Source: an uncultured Alphaproteobacteria bacterium
GTDB taxonomy: Bacteria > Pseudomonadota > Alphaproteobacteria > Rhizobiales > Rhizobiaceae
Reading direction: 5' to 3'
Length of the DNA stretch: 37,846 nt
NCBI GenBank assembly: GCA_929200315.1
Contig: CAKMZB010000001.1
Location: forward strand, 340,499 to 378,344
Positions 8,697 through 16,902 of the stretch are shown in pieces. The notes beneath the pieces are model-generated. The model saw only the letters and a program-made list of their open reading frames with translations, was not told where the DNA came from and ran no database searches. The position numbers were made by a program, and so were the translations under genes. Each line of letters begins with the position of its first letter. The first letter of the stretch is position 1.

Positions 8697-9958
8697 GCAA
8701 CAGTCTCCGCTTTTTCCTCTTCATCCCTCATGAAGACGGCAAGAGTGGGCAATTTTCGGCGGATCCAGGCCACAATCGCGCGTCCAAATCGCTCGGCGCT
8801 TGTAGATACATTGTCAGGCAGCGCTTTGCGGTCGGCAATCAGCAACAGGATGCTGAGGCCAATCGCTGTTAGCGGCAGCGCCCACATAGCGCCTATCGCA
8901 GCTATACTTTCGCGCGCCGCGCCTTCCGCGACCACGCCAAGGGCTTTGGTGCCAATCGCCACGGTGCAACAGGCGAAAATCACAAAATTTTGCCCCTGCC
9001 GGTTGGATATTGGATCACCCAAATAGACGAGTACGAGAAACCCAACAGCAAGCGCATGAAGCCAACCAGTCAGGCGCGTGTGCAATTCGGCGCGGTACCG
9101 GCCCGGCGCGCTCTGATAGAGAACGGAATCCGGCGAAGGGCTTAGCAATTCGGCCGTTGAAAGCTCCATCTGCCCAAATTCCGTCGCCGCGGAATTGCCA
9201 TAGGAGGAAAGGTCAAAAGCATAGCTGTCATAGCGAATAGTGGAGACGTTGTTGGACCCGGCATTCTGCCGCTGGATCTGCCCGTTCTCCAGGACGAGAT
9301 AAGCATCACCATCGAGCTTAACCACGTTTCCGCGCTCGGCGAGGTAGGTCTGTGCAAGGTCTGGGTCACGCATGTCGTGGATGAAGACACCTTGAAGAAT
9401 ACCGCCAGGTGCACGGCTTGCGACATGGAAAGTTAAAGCCTGATTCACCTCGATAAAACGGCCCTCCTGGATGACCACGGAGACAAGGTCTGCCCGCATT
9501 TCTGTAATGTAGGAGCGCAGCTTTGACATGCTGGCTGGGCCGGCGAGGGTGTGGAGGACAAGCACCAGCACAGCCACCATGGCGCTGACCGCTAGGAAGG
9601 GGCGCAGTAAAGTTGTGCGCGAGGCGCCGGAGGCGTGCAGCACCACAAGCTCTGTGTCACCGTTCATCTGGTTGATCGTCCGCACCAGCCCGATGAGCAG
9701 GGCTAGGGGCAGGATTGCCGCGGTAAGCGTTGGCACGCCAAGGGAAATCATCGTCAGATAAGTCAGGATGCCCTGACCTTTGTTCATGACGATGTTCACC
9801 TCCTGCACCGCACGCACGATCCAGATCACCGCAATTAGCCCACCGGCAGCGCCGAAGGTGGCGAGAGCTGCCTTCCGGAACACGTATCGTTCGATGAGGG
9901 AGAGGGTGAACAAAGGGTCGGAGCCGATCAGAAGATTGCACGCAATTTGCCCCGACAT
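8693..9958 (-). CDS. lptF: LPS export ABC transporter permease LptF
   Basis: LptF pairs with LptG in the LPS extraction ABC transporter of the inner membrane. The protein has 421 residues, with N-terminal LIERYVFRKAALATFGAAGG, helices near 30-55, 70-95 and 110-135, a periplasmic domain, and three C-terminal helices. The conserved coupling segment INQMNGDTELVVLHASGAS is clear. I chose the ATG at 9958 because GGAGG lies 10 bases upstream on the minus strand; a TTG two codons earlier (9964) is only 4 bases from that site. The N-terminus before LIERYVF is longer than usual, so a start further in is possible. It is the first gene of the lpt-surA-pdxA-rsmA operon and is divergent from pepA. Confidence 0.94.
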   Translation of the reverse strand: MSGQIACNLLIGSDPLFTLSLIERYVFRKAALATFGAAGGLIAVIWIVRAVQEVNIVMNKGQGILTYLTMISLGVPTLTAAILPLALLIGLVRTINQMNGDTELVVLHASGASRTTLLRPFLAVSAMVAVLVLVLHTLAGPASMSKLRSYITEMRADLVSVVIQEGRFIEVNQALTFHVASRAPGGILQGVFIHDMRDPDLAQTYLAERGNVVKLDGDAYLVLENGQIQRQNAGSNNVSTIRYDSYAFDLSSYGNSAATEFGQMELSTAELLSPSPDSVLYQSAPGRYRAELHTRLTGWLHALAVGFLVLVYLGDPISNRQGQNFVIFACCTVAIGTKALGVVAEGAARESIAAIGAMWALPLTAIGLSILLLIADRKALPDNVSTSAERFGRAIVAWIRRKLPTLAVFMRDEEEKAETVA

Positions 9959-10137
9959 CCGCAAAGAACCTCCGGGCAGAGCGGGGATACTGCTTTGCTT
10001 TGGCTAAAAATAGGCCAAAGAAGGCGGTTAGCGGCGAGTTAACGCAGCTTTGATGTCAGTTGGAGGGCTGCGCTGCATTTACACTGCACACCGCAGCCGA
10101 CATCGTGGGCAGAAATCCATTGCAGAAAGCCTTTTGT
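9959..10137. promoter_or_regulatory. Divergent intergenic region lptF / pepA with two inverted repeats
   Basis: This 179-base spacer must hold promoters for both the lptF operon (minus) and pepA (plus). It contains an inverted repeat CTTTGGC (9998-10004) / GCCAAAG (10014-10020) and another GGCTGCG (10066-10072) / CGCAGCC (10092-10098) with a 19-base centre. I could not find a -35/-10 pair with good spacing on either strand, so no promoter is assigned. The repeats could be operators or RNA hairpins. Confidence 0.4.
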
Positions 10138-11607
10138 ATGTCCGTGATTCCCCAGATCGAATTCAATGATGATGTCCTTGAAGAGAATGGAACCGTTGCG
10201 GTTCTCGTTCGCCCGTCCGGTGATCTGCCTAAGGGCGCACCTGCAAAAGAAGTGCTGCGCCGTGCCATGAAAGCGGCGAGCTGGAGTGGCAATTTTGGCA
10301 AGTCTCTGGAAGTGCTCGTGCCCGAGGGTACGGATTATGAGCGTATCGTGTTGCTCGGTACCGGCAAGGAAGATGCCGAGGAGGCAGATCGTTACGCTCG
10401 CCTTGGTGGAGCTTTGGGTTCGGCGGCCGGTTCGGCGGACGCTGTAGGCGTTCTTCTTGGCGGACTTAGCGCTGCACAAGCTGCTGATTTTGCGATGGGT
10501 TTGCAGCTCGCTGCTTACAAGTTCGACCGCTACAAGACCAGTGAGAATGAGGAAGAGAACAAAGCTTCGACCCGCGTTTCCTATACCCTCCATGTTGCAG
10601 ATGCGGGAGCGGCGGCGGTGGCTTGGGAGAGTGCAAAGGCCATCGCCGATGGCGCGATGCTCGCCCGTGATCTGGTCAATGAACCAGCCAATGTGCTCAC
10701 GCCGAAGAATTTCGCCAAGCGGTTGAAGAAGCTGCGCGAGTTCGGTTGCAAGGTCACGGTGCTCGACGGCGGAGATATGAAGGAGCTGAAAATGGGTGCG
10801 CTGCTCGGCGTTTCCCAAGGCTCCCGCAACCCGCCGCGCATGGTCATCATGGAGTGGATGGGAGGCAAAAAGGGTGATGCTCCGGTTGCCTTTGTCGGCA
10901 AGGGCGTGACCTTTGACACAGGCGGCATTTCCATCAAACCCTCCGCCAGTATGGAAGACATGAAGGGTGACATGGGCGGGGCGGCCGCAGTCTCCGGCTT
11001 GATGCATGCTGTGGCTGCTCGCAAGGCCAAGGCCAATGTTATCGGCTGCGTTGCACTGGTTGAGAATATGCCGGATGGCAATGCTCAGCGTCCGGGCGAT
11101 ATTGTTACGTCGATGTCCGGTCAAACCATTGAAATCATTAATACGGACGCCGAAGGCCGGTTGGTTCTGGCGGATGCACTTTGGCACACCAACAAGAGCT
11201 ACAGGCCCTGCGCCATGGTGAACCTGGCCACGCTGACTGGTGCCATTCTGGTGGCGCTCGGCAATTACCACGCCGGACTCTTTTCCAACGATGACACTGT
11301 CGCCGAAGGGTTGTTGGAGGCTGGCCTATCCACCAACGAACGGGTGTGGCGGATGCCACTTGGTAAAGACTACGACAAGCTCATCGACACAAAGAATGCT
11401 GATATGAAAAACACTGGCGGACGTATGGCGGGATCCATCACGGCGGCGCAGTTTCTGCAACGGTTTGTTGAAGACACCCCTTGGGCGCATCTTGATGTTG
11501 CGGGTACGGCTATGGGGTCGCCGAAGACTGAAATCAGCACCGGTTGGGCCTCAGGCTTTGGCGTGCGGCTGCTTAACCGCTACGTGACAGACAATTTCGA
11601 GGGGTAG
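10138..11607 (+). CDS. pepA: Leucyl aminopeptidase (M17 family)
   Basis: A cytoplasmic zinc or manganese aminopeptidase that removes N-terminal residues, often leucine, from peptides. The protein has 489 residues. The C-terminal catalytic domain shows the metal and catalytic residues: [16 protein letters not shown] (lysine and aspartate), [13 protein letters not shown] (catalytic lysine, aspartate) and the family hallmark [14 protein letters not shown]. The N-terminal M17 domain runs over about the first 160 residues. The ATG at 10138 starts MSVIPQIEF; the 26 codons upstream are not family-like. In E. coli and many other bacteria pepA lies next to holC and is divergent from lptF-lptG, as here, although a small unrelated gene now separates pepA and holC. 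Confidence 0.96.
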   Translation: MSVIPQIEFNDDVLEENGTVAVLVRPSGDLPKGAPAKEVLRRAMKAASWSGNFGKSLEVLVPEGTDYERIVLLGTGKEDAEEADRYARLGGALGSAAGSADAVGVLLGGLSAAQAADFAMGLQLAAYKFDRYKTSENEEENKASTRVSYTLHVADAGAAAVAWESAKAIADGAMLARDLVNEPANVLTPKNFAKRLKKLREFGCKVTVLDGGDMKELKMGALLGVSQGSRNPPRMVIMEWMGGKKGDAPVAFVGKGVTFDTGGISIKPSASMEDMKGDMGGAAAVSGLMHAVAARKAKANVIGCVALVENMPDGNAQRPGDIVTSMSGQTIEIINTDAEGRLVLADALWHTNKSYRPCAMVNLATLTGAILVALGNYHAGLFSNDDTVAEGLLEAGLSTNERVWRMPLGKDYDKLIDTKNADMKNTGGRMAGSITAAQFLQRFVEDTPWAHLDVAGTAMGSPKTEISTGWASGFGVRLLNRYVTDNFEG

Positions 11608-11620
11608 GTAGGATGGAGGC

Positions 11621-12055
11621 TTAGTCGGCTTCCGCGCCTTCCGGGTCATTCCAGATGCCGGAATTGTGGACGAGGATGCCTGCACGATAGTTCTTCATCG
11701 CCGCGTCATAAGCTTTCCGCGCTTCGGCAAATTCCTGCTTGGTGGCGGAACCTCGCCGGAGGGCAGATTTCTGCCTATCGAAATGGCGTTCCACCGCTGC
11801 GCGGTTGCGTTCGACCGAACGGCGAAAGAGTTCGCGCCCCGCGGCGGTCTTGGAAAAATCAGGGCTTTCCAGCTGCTTGCGTAGAACGGCAAAGGTTACG
11901 GTGCTCGCCATGGCCTCAGCCTTGTCGGCATCGGTGTCCCCGTTTGCTGCGCAATTTAGACTTGATCCGTCAATGCGGCATCCAAGGGTGCGCTCTTGCC
12001 CACCGACGGTACCAGCGGTGGTCATGACGAGCGCCAATGCCAATGCAAATTTCAT
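11621..12055 (-). CDS. Hypothetical secreted protein
   Basis: A 144-residue protein that I do not recognise. It starts with a short signal peptide (MKFALALALVMTTAGTVGGQ, likely cleaved near residues 18-20). The mature part opens with two cysteines (LGCRIDGSSLNC) that could form a disulphide, followed by a mostly charged, helical region rich in Arg, Lys, Glu and Ala (about residues 50-125), suggesting a helical bundle or coiled coil. It is convergent with pepA (13 bases between stops) and divergent from holC, so it is a single-gene unit. Codon usage looks like that of its neighbours and the ATG start agrees with the signal peptide, so I take it as real. A periplasmic location is inferred. Confidence 0.75.
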   Translation of the reverse strand: MKFALALALVMTTAGTVGGQERTLGCRIDGSSLNCAANGDTDADKAEAMASTVTFAVLRKQLESPDFSKTAAGRELFRRSVERNRAAVERHFDRQKSALRRGSATKQEFAEARKAYDAAMKNYRAGILVHNSGIWNDPEGAEAD

Positions 12056-12159
12056 GTTTCTGTGGCCCCGGTCATGCTCAACAAACCTTTCGCCTAACTG
12101 TCATGATCCGGAGGACCGTGCAACGCTGACACGCGCCCATCAAGCGGTTAGAAGGCCTC

Positions 12160-12621
12160 ATGGACGTCTTGTTTTACCATCTGACGGAAAGCCGCATCGA
12201 GCAGGCCCTGCCACAGCTCGTCGAGCGCTGCCTTGCCCGCGATTGGCGTGTGCTTGTGCAGGTGGGGGACGAGGCAATGGTGAAGCCGTTGGACGAGGCG
12301 CTTTGGACCTATAGCGATGCCTCCTTCCTTCCACACGCCGCCGAAGGGGAGGGGAACAGCAATGCAGACCCGCACCCCGTTTGGCTGTCGCGGAAAGCTG
12401 AGGCATCGGCGGGTCGTCATGTTCACTTCGCTGTTGCAGGCGCCGTGCCAGAAGGCACGCAAGCGACGGACCGGTTGATCTATATGTTTGACGGGCACAA
12501 TGAAGAGGCGGTCCTGCAGGCTCGTGAGCGGTGGACAGTGGAAAAGGATGCCGGCCACGACCTGACCTACTGGCAGCAGAGCGATGCCGGTTGGACGAAA
12601 GCGGTCAACTCTTCGTCTTGA
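12160..12621 (+). CDS. holC: DNA polymerase III subunit chi
   Basis: HolC is the chi subunit of the DNA polymerase III clamp-loader complex and contacts single-stranded DNA-binding protein. The protein has 153 residues, near the usual length. Recognisable features are the N-terminal DVLFYHLTESRIEQALPQLV, ARDWRVLVQ, the LDEALWTY segment and the C-terminal ARERWTVEKDAGHDLTYWQQ. The ATG has AGAAGG five bases upstream. In many alphaproteobacteria it directly follows pepA; here a divergent gene lies between them, so it probably has its own promoter within 12056-12159. Confidence 0.93.
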   Translation: MDVLFYHLTESRIEQALPQLVERCLARDWRVLVQVGDEAMVKPLDEALWTYSDASFLPHAAEGEGNSNADPHPVWLSRKAEASAGRHVHFAVAGAVPEGTQATDRLIYMFDGHNEEAVLQARERWTVEKDAGHDLTYWQQSDAGWTKAVNSSS

Positions 12622-12680
12622 TTTCAATGAATTTTTAATGCGATTCTTGATAGCTGCCTGAACGGTGTGACGTTCCGTCG

Positions 12681-14564
12681 CTAATTGGCCAACGCTTCGC
12701 TCAACTCAAGCCATTCCTCTTCCACATCCACCAGCCGCCGCTCGAATTCGGCCTTCTTGGTGGCAATGTCTCGGATGCGTTTGGCGTCGCGCTCTGTGCT
12801 TGCTTGGGCGAGGAGCTTGTTGAGCTTGGTGATCGCCGCCTCGGCCTTGGTCATGGTCGTTTCAAGCTGTTTGACGCGCTTGCGGGTTCCGGCCTGATCC
12901 GCCCGGCGGGCGGCATCTTTTTTGCGCTTCTCAGCTGCGTTCTTTTCTGCGATTTCGAGCTTGCCCGGCTGTTCTTCGCGGCGTGATTTCGGGGAGCCAG
13001 GGCCTTTCAGGATGAGGCGGCGATAGTCGTTGAGATCGCCCTCATAGGGTGCGACGGTGCCCTCATTCACCAACCAAAGGCGATCAGCACAGGCCTCCAC
13101 CAGATGGCGGTCATGAGAGATAAGCATCACCGCGCCACGATAGGAGTTGAGCGCCATGACGAGCGCTTCGCGGGTGTCCATATCGAGGTGGTTGGTGGGT
13201 TCATCAAGGATGAGCAGATGCGGGCGGTTGAAGGTCGCAAGGCCGAGCAGAAGCCGTGCCTTCTCGCCGCCGGACAGCGATTTGGCCTTTGTGTCCATTT
13301 TCTCAATACCAAGTCCCATCCGCGCGACGCGGGAGCGGACTTTGGATTCGGCCTCATTCGGCACGAGCTTGCGCACATGGTCGACCGCTGTTTGCTCGGG
13401 CACGAGATCGTCAAGATTGTGCTGTGCAAACATCGCAACCCGCAGCTTGTCGGCGCGTGTGATCGTACCCGCCATTTCCTCAAGTCGTCCGGCGATAAGT
13501 TTGGCGAAAGTTGACTTTCCGTTGCCGTTTGCGCCCAACAGGGCGATGCGATCATCAGCATCGATCCGCAGATCCATCCGCGCGATCACAGGATCATTCT
13601 CGACATAACCAGCTGCGGCGCGTTCTAGATTGATGATGGGGGATGCGACCGGTTTTTCCGGTGAGGGGAAGGTGAGGGGGGCGACGCCTTCTTCCATAAC
13701 GGCGGCGACGGTACCCATTCGCTCCAGCGCCTTAATGCGGCTCTGTGCCTGCCGCGCCTTGGTGGCGGAGGCCCTAAAGCGGTCGATATACTTTTGCATA
13801 TGGGCGCGAGCTGCGTCCGACTTTTCCTTCATCTTGGTTTGAAGGGTCATCCGCTCGGCACGAGTTTTCTCGAAGAAATCGTAGTCACCCTTGTAGGCCG
13901 TGAGCTTGCGGTTCTCGAGATGAACAATCGTATTGCAGCAGGCGTTCAACAAATCGCGATCATGGGAGATGATGATGACCGTGTGGCGGTAGCGGGAAAT
14001 ATAGTTCTCCAGCCATAACGTGCCCTCCAGATCGAGATAGTTGGTCGGTTCATCCAGCAGCAGCAGATCGGGTTCTGCAAAGAGCACAGCCGCCAGCGCA
14101 ACGCGCATCCGCCAGCCGCCGGAAAAAGCCGAGCAGGGCTGCTGCTGGGCTTGTGAATCAAATCCCAAACCATGCAGAATTGACCCCGCGCGCGCCTCTG
14201 CTGAGTGAGCCTCAATGTCTGCAAGGCGGGTATGGATGTCTGCGATGCGGGTTGGGTCGGTAGCTGTCTGGGCTTCTTCAAGAAGGGCGACTCGTTCGGT
14301 GTCGGCGGCGAGCACCGTGTCGATCAAAGAGACTTCATTCCCCGGTGCTTCCTGTGCGACCTGGCCGATCGTCACGCCCCGGCGCAGTTCCAGCGAACCG
14401 GCCTCGGAGGAGTATTCACCGGTAATCAGCTTGAAGAGCGTCGTCTTGCCGGTGCCGTTACGCCCCACAAAACCGCACCGCGCACCCACGGGAACGTGAA
14501 GCGACGTTTGTTCCAGCAGCAAGCGACCCTGCATACGGAAGGTGAGATCTTTTATGCGCAGCAT
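12681..14564 (-). CDS. ABC-F family ATPase (YheS-like)
   Basis: A soluble 627-residue ATPase with two ABC domains and no membrane segments, typical of ABC-F proteins that act on the ribosome. The first domain has Walker A GRNGTGKTT, signature FSGGWRMRVALA and Walker B LLLLDEPTNYLD. The linker region (about residues 235-280, KTRAERMTLQTKMKEK onward) matches the P-site tRNA interaction motif position. The second domain has GANGNGKST, LSGGEKARLLLG and LLILDEPTNHLD. A charged coiled-coil C-terminal domain follows (about 530-627, rich in Lys, Ala and Glu). Sequence style resembles the YheS/Uup group; whether it is a housekeeping translation factor or gives antibiotic protection cannot be decided here, though its place among core genes favours housekeeping. 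Confidence 0.93.
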   Translation of the reverse strand: MLRIKDLTFRMQGRLLLEQTSLHVPVGARCGFVGRNGTGKTTLFKLITGEYSSEAGSLELRRGVTIGQVAQEAPGNEVSLIDTVLAADTERVALLEEAQTATDPTRIADIHTRLADIEAHSAEARAGSILHGLGFDSQAQQQPCSAFSGGWRMRVALAAVLFAEPDLLLLDEPTNYLDLEGTLWLENYISRYRHTVIIISHDRDLLNACCNTIVHLENRKLTAYKGDYDFFEKTRAERMTLQTKMKEKSDAARAHMQKYIDRFRASATKARQAQSRIKALERMGTVAAVMEEGVAPLTFPSPEKPVASPIINLERAAAGYVENDPVIARMDLRIDADDRIALLGANGNGKSTFAKLIAGRLEEMAGTITRADKLRVAMFAQHNLDDLVPEQTAVDHVRKLVPNEAESKVRSRVARMGLGIEKMDTKAKSLSGGEKARLLLGLATFNRPHLLILDEPTNHLDMDTREALVMALNSYRGAVMLISHDRHLVEACADRLWLVNEGTVAPYEGDLNDYRRLILKGPGSPKSRREEQPGKLEIAEKNAAEKRKKDAARRADQAGTRKRVKQLETTMTKAEAAITKLNKLLAQASTERDAKRIRDIATKKAEFERRLVDVEEEWLELSEALAN

Positions 14565-14646
14565 GGCCGCTCATTGCGTTTCCTGCGCGAAATATACAAG
14601 AACCCTTTTGGATCAATTAGCGACTAACGACAGGCGAGCACCTAAA

Positions 14647-15327
14647 ATGACACGTATTCTTTATGAACTCTGCGGCGCAGACGAGACCGCGCTCTTCTCT
14701 CCCCATTGTTGGAAGGCGCGTATGGCGTTGCTCCACAAGGGTCTCGATTTTGAAACGAAGGCGATTGGTTTTGCGACTGTCGCGCAGATCGAAGGTGGCG
14801 GACGCCGCGTCCCTGTTTTGCGGGACGCAGATCACGTGGTGGAAGACAGTTTCGCTATCGCAAAATACCTCGACGAAGCTTATCCGAACGCGCCGACTTT
14901 GGTGCCAGATGCTGCGCTGATGGAATTCATCATCAACTGGTCGCAGGTCTCACTCCACGTTGCTGTGGCAAAAATCGCCGTCCTCGATATCTGGAAGATG
15001 CTCGCTCCCACAGATCAGGAGCACTTCCGCACAACCCGTGAGAAGATGTTCGGCATGACGCTTGAAGAGTTCAACGCCAAGAATGCCAAGGACGGCAAGC
15101 TGCTCTCCGAAGCGCTGACGCCGCTCGTTCTGACATTGAAAAAGCAGCCCTATCTTGGTGGCGAGAGCCCGAATTTTGCTGACTATGTGCCCTTCGGCGC
15201 GCTGCAATGGCTGCGCACAACGTCATCCCACGATGTGTTGCCAAAGGAAGGTCCGGTGGCCGAATGGTTCAACCGCCTGCTCGATATGTATGACGGCAAC
15301 GGTCGCGCTGTCGCTGCTGCTGCTTAA
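14647..15327 (+). CDS. Glutathione S-transferase family protein (beta-etherase-like)
   Basis: A 226-residue cytoplasmic protein of the GST superfamily. The N-terminal thioredoxin-like domain (about residues 1-80) starts ILYELCGADETALFSPHCWKARMAL, with the SPHCWK stretch at the usual catalytic/glutathione position, and includes the cis-proline segment RRVPVL followed by VVEDSFAIAKYLDEAYP. An alpha-helical C-terminal domain follows. The SPxCWKxRMAL pattern resembles the LigE/LigF-type beta-etherase branch, but the substrate is unknown and lignin-ether cleavage should not be assumed. An AGGCGAG site precedes the ATG; in-frame codons before 14647 are non-homologous. It is divergent from the ABC-F gene with 82 bases between them, and upstream of ndk. 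Confidence 0.88.
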   Translation: MTRILYELCGADETALFSPHCWKARMALLHKGLDFETKAIGFATVAQIEGGGRRVPVLRDADHVVEDSFAIAKYLDEAYPNAPTLVPDAALMEFIINWSQVSLHVAVAKIAVLDIWKMLAPTDQEHFRTTREKMFGMTLEEFNAKNAKDGKLLSEALTPLVLTLKKQPYLGGESPNFADYVPFGALQWLRTTSSHDVLPKEGPVAEWFNRLLDMYDGNGRAVAAAA

Positions 15328-15346
15328 ACCGCTGTACCGCGCACTG

Positions 15347-15375
15347 TTGCCGCTGGCGCGCGCCTTCTCTATAGG
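15347..15375 (+). promoter_or_regulatory. Predicted ndk promoter overlapping a palindrome
   Basis: TTGCCG at 15347-15352 and TATAGG at 15370-15375 are separated by exactly 17 bases, a plausible housekeeping-type promoter that would give a leader of about 30 bases before the ndk ATG. The spacer and -10 element lie inside an 11-bp inverted repeat (15355-15365 / 15373-15383, one G-T wobble, 7-base loop). The palindrome could be an operator or an RNA structure at the end of the upstream GST message. No T-run follows it. Confidence 0.5.
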
Positions 15376-15414
15376 CGCGTGCCAATTCCTCCCACATTTA
15401 CGGAAAGCCAATCC

Positions 15415-15837
15415 ATGGCCATCGAACGCACCTTCTCCATGATCAAACCCGACGCGACAAAGCGTAATCTCACCGGCGCCATCACCAAGCGGCTTGAAGA
15501 AGCTGGCCTGCGTGTCGTCGCCTCCAAGCGTGTCCACATGAGCCTGCGGGAAGCGGAAGGCTTTTATGCAGAGCACAAGGAGCGTCCCTTCTTCCAGGAG
15601 CTGACCGAGTTCATGTCCTCCGGTCCCACTGTCGTGCAGGTGTTGGAAGGTGAAAACGCTGTTAAAGCCAACCGCGATATTATGGGTGCTACCAACCCGG
15701 CCGACGCTGACGAAGGCACGATCCGGAAGGAATTTGCTCAGAGCCTCGGCGAAAACTCTGTCCACGGTTCCGATGCGCAGGAAACTGCGGCTCGCGAGAT
15801 TGCTTACTGGTTCTCCGAAACTGAAATCGTCGGCTAA
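15415..15837 (+). CDS. ndk: Nucleoside diphosphate kinase
   Basis: Ndk transfers a phosphate from an NTP to an NDP through a phosphohistidine, balancing nucleotide pools. The protein has exactly 140 residues, the normal bacterial length. The catalytic histidine is His117 in ENSVHGSDA, and [15 protein letters not shown] and [15 protein letters not shown] are classic family segments. The ATG at 15415 gives the standard N-terminus [13 protein letters not shown]; an upstream start would add 12 unrelated residues. A predicted promoter lies just upstream and an intrinsic terminator follows at 15870, suggesting a single-gene transcript. Confidence 0.98.
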   Translation: MAIERTFSMIKPDATKRNLTGAITKRLEEAGLRVVASKRVHMSLREAEGFYAEHKERPFFQELTEFMSSGPTVVQVLEGENAVKANRDIMGATNPADADEGTIRKEFAQSLGENSVHGSDAQETAAREIAYWFSETEIVG

Positions 15838-15869
15838 TCCGCCGCTGATCCCGATACAGATATCTTCTG

Positions 15870-15906
15870 CAAAAACCGGCTCTGCGAAAGCGGGGCCGGC
15901 TTTTTG
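15870..15906 (+). terminator. Rho-independent terminator after ndk
   Basis: An A-run and CCGGCTC at 15871-15882 pair with GGGCCGGCTTTTTG at 15893-15906, with one bulged base and a loop of about ten bases; a T-run of five follows the GC-rich stem. It lies 33 bases after the ndk stop and upstream of the separate small membrane protein gene. A classic intrinsic terminator for ndk. Confidence 0.8.
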
Positions 15907-16063
15907 TTGTGTGGATGTCTGGCAGGAAGTGGTAAATTGCGATACTGCGCAAAGGCGGCCTGTGGCGATCTTGCCCGGCTGCAACCACAAATCTTCGGCC
16001 GGCTGTGACCTTATGATGTTGGGCGCAGCCCTACGAGAATTGGCATCAGCGGAAGGATAAACC

Positions 16064-16309
16064 GTGTCGATTTTCAACCTTGAAGCTTATGAAAAACAGC
16101 TCAAATGGATTGCCCTGGTGCTGGGCGTTGCAAGCACTTTATCGATTGTTTTCAATCATCAATTGTGGGCTATGGCGTTCAGTTTGCCATTTTGCATGAT
16201 CTGGATCTATTGCGCCTGGTTGCACAATGAAAAGCAGCTCAAATATATCAACGTGCTGTTCGCAGGCTTCTACGTTTTTGGCCTGACCCGCTATTTCTGG
16301 ATCAACTAG
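16064..16309 (+). CDS. Small hypothetical membrane protein
   Basis: An 81-residue protein that I do not recognise. It has three likely membrane segments (about residues 13-29, 33-52 and 60-79), separated by short loops, with the charged motif EKQLK appearing twice, before the first helix (residues 10-14) and between the second and third (about 56-60). It is rich in Trp, Phe and Tyr. The GTG start has a good site (GGAAGG) 8 bases upstream. The stop TAG shares a CTAG palindrome with the stop of the convergent GNAT gene. The clear ribosome site and hydrophobic pattern argue that it is real. Confidence 0.7.
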   Translation: MSIFNLEAYEKQLKWIALVLGVASTLSIVFNHQLWAMAFSLPFCMIWIYCAWLHNEKQLKYINVLFAGFYVFGLTRYFWIN

Positions 16310-16902
16310 CCGCGCGGCTTTTCAAGCTGCCATTCCAGATGCGCTTTGATGGCGGGCCACTCTGCGGCGGTGATCGAATAAACCGCCGTATCCCGCACTG
16401 TGCCGTTGGGCATGATTTTGTGGGAGCGCAGAATGCCATCGAGTTGAGCGCCAAGGCCTTCGATGGCCTTGCGGCTCTGGGTGTTCAGGCGATGGGTGCG
16501 GAACTCGACTGCAATACAGTCCAACTTCTCAAAGGCATGGGTGAGCAGCAGAAGTTTGCAGGCTGTGTTTGCGCCGGTGCGTTGCAGGCGCGGAGCGTAC
16601 CAGGTTGAACCGATTTCAATATGTCGGTTGGCCGCATCGATATTCATGTAGGTCGTCATTCCAGCCGCCTTGCCGGCTTTATCGACAATGGCGAAGGGCA
16701 GCATTGATCCGGCTTCGCGCAGGGCCAGGCGGCGCTCTATCTCAGCTTCAACGCCATCAGGTGTTGGGATCGGCGTGTACCAGAGTTGGCCGAGATCGCG
16801 CGCGGCATCGCGCAGATCATCGGCATGATCTATGCACAGCGGTTCAACGCGAACAAATTCATTTTCTGCGCTGAAATCCGGCGGCCAATTTGTGCTGCTC
16901 AT
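16306..16902 (-). CDS. GNAT family N-acetyltransferase
   Basis: A 198-residue acetyltransferase of the RimJ/RimL-like GNAT group, which transfers the acetyl group of acetyl-CoA to an amine, often a protein N-terminus. Visible parts are the N-terminal VRVEPLCIDHADDL, the beta4 strand EIGSTWYAPRLQRTGANTAC (the acetyl-CoA loop is less glycine-rich than usual), and FEKLDCIAVEFRTHRLNTQS followed by KAIEGLGAQLDGILRSHKI, a typical RimJ-like ending. The substrate is unknown. The ATG overlaps the moaE stop by 4 bases, so it is translated from the pgsA-moaD-moaE message. A longer frame to 17109 is moaE antiframe. The relation to molybdopterin synthesis is unclear. Confidence 0.88.
   Translation of the reverse strand: MSSTNWPPDFSAENEFVRVEPLCIDHADDLRDAARDLGQLWYTPIPTPDGVEAEIERRLALREAGSMLPFAIVDKAGKAAGMTTYMNIDAANRHIEIGSTWYAPRLQRTGANTACKLLLLTHAFEKLDCIAVEFRTHRLNTQSRKAIEGLGAQLDGILRSHKIMPNGTVRDTAVYSITAAEWPAIKAHLEWQLEKPRG

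Noticed and set aside
10039-11271. Open frame of 410 codons on the - strand
   Set aside because: Antisense to pepA, which has a full set of M17 catalytic motifs; the reverse frame has no recognisable protein features.
15223-16077. Open frame of 284 codons on the - strand across ndk
   Set aside because: It crosses antisense over GST, ndk and the ndk terminator; ndk is certain, and no known domain is seen in the reverse frame.
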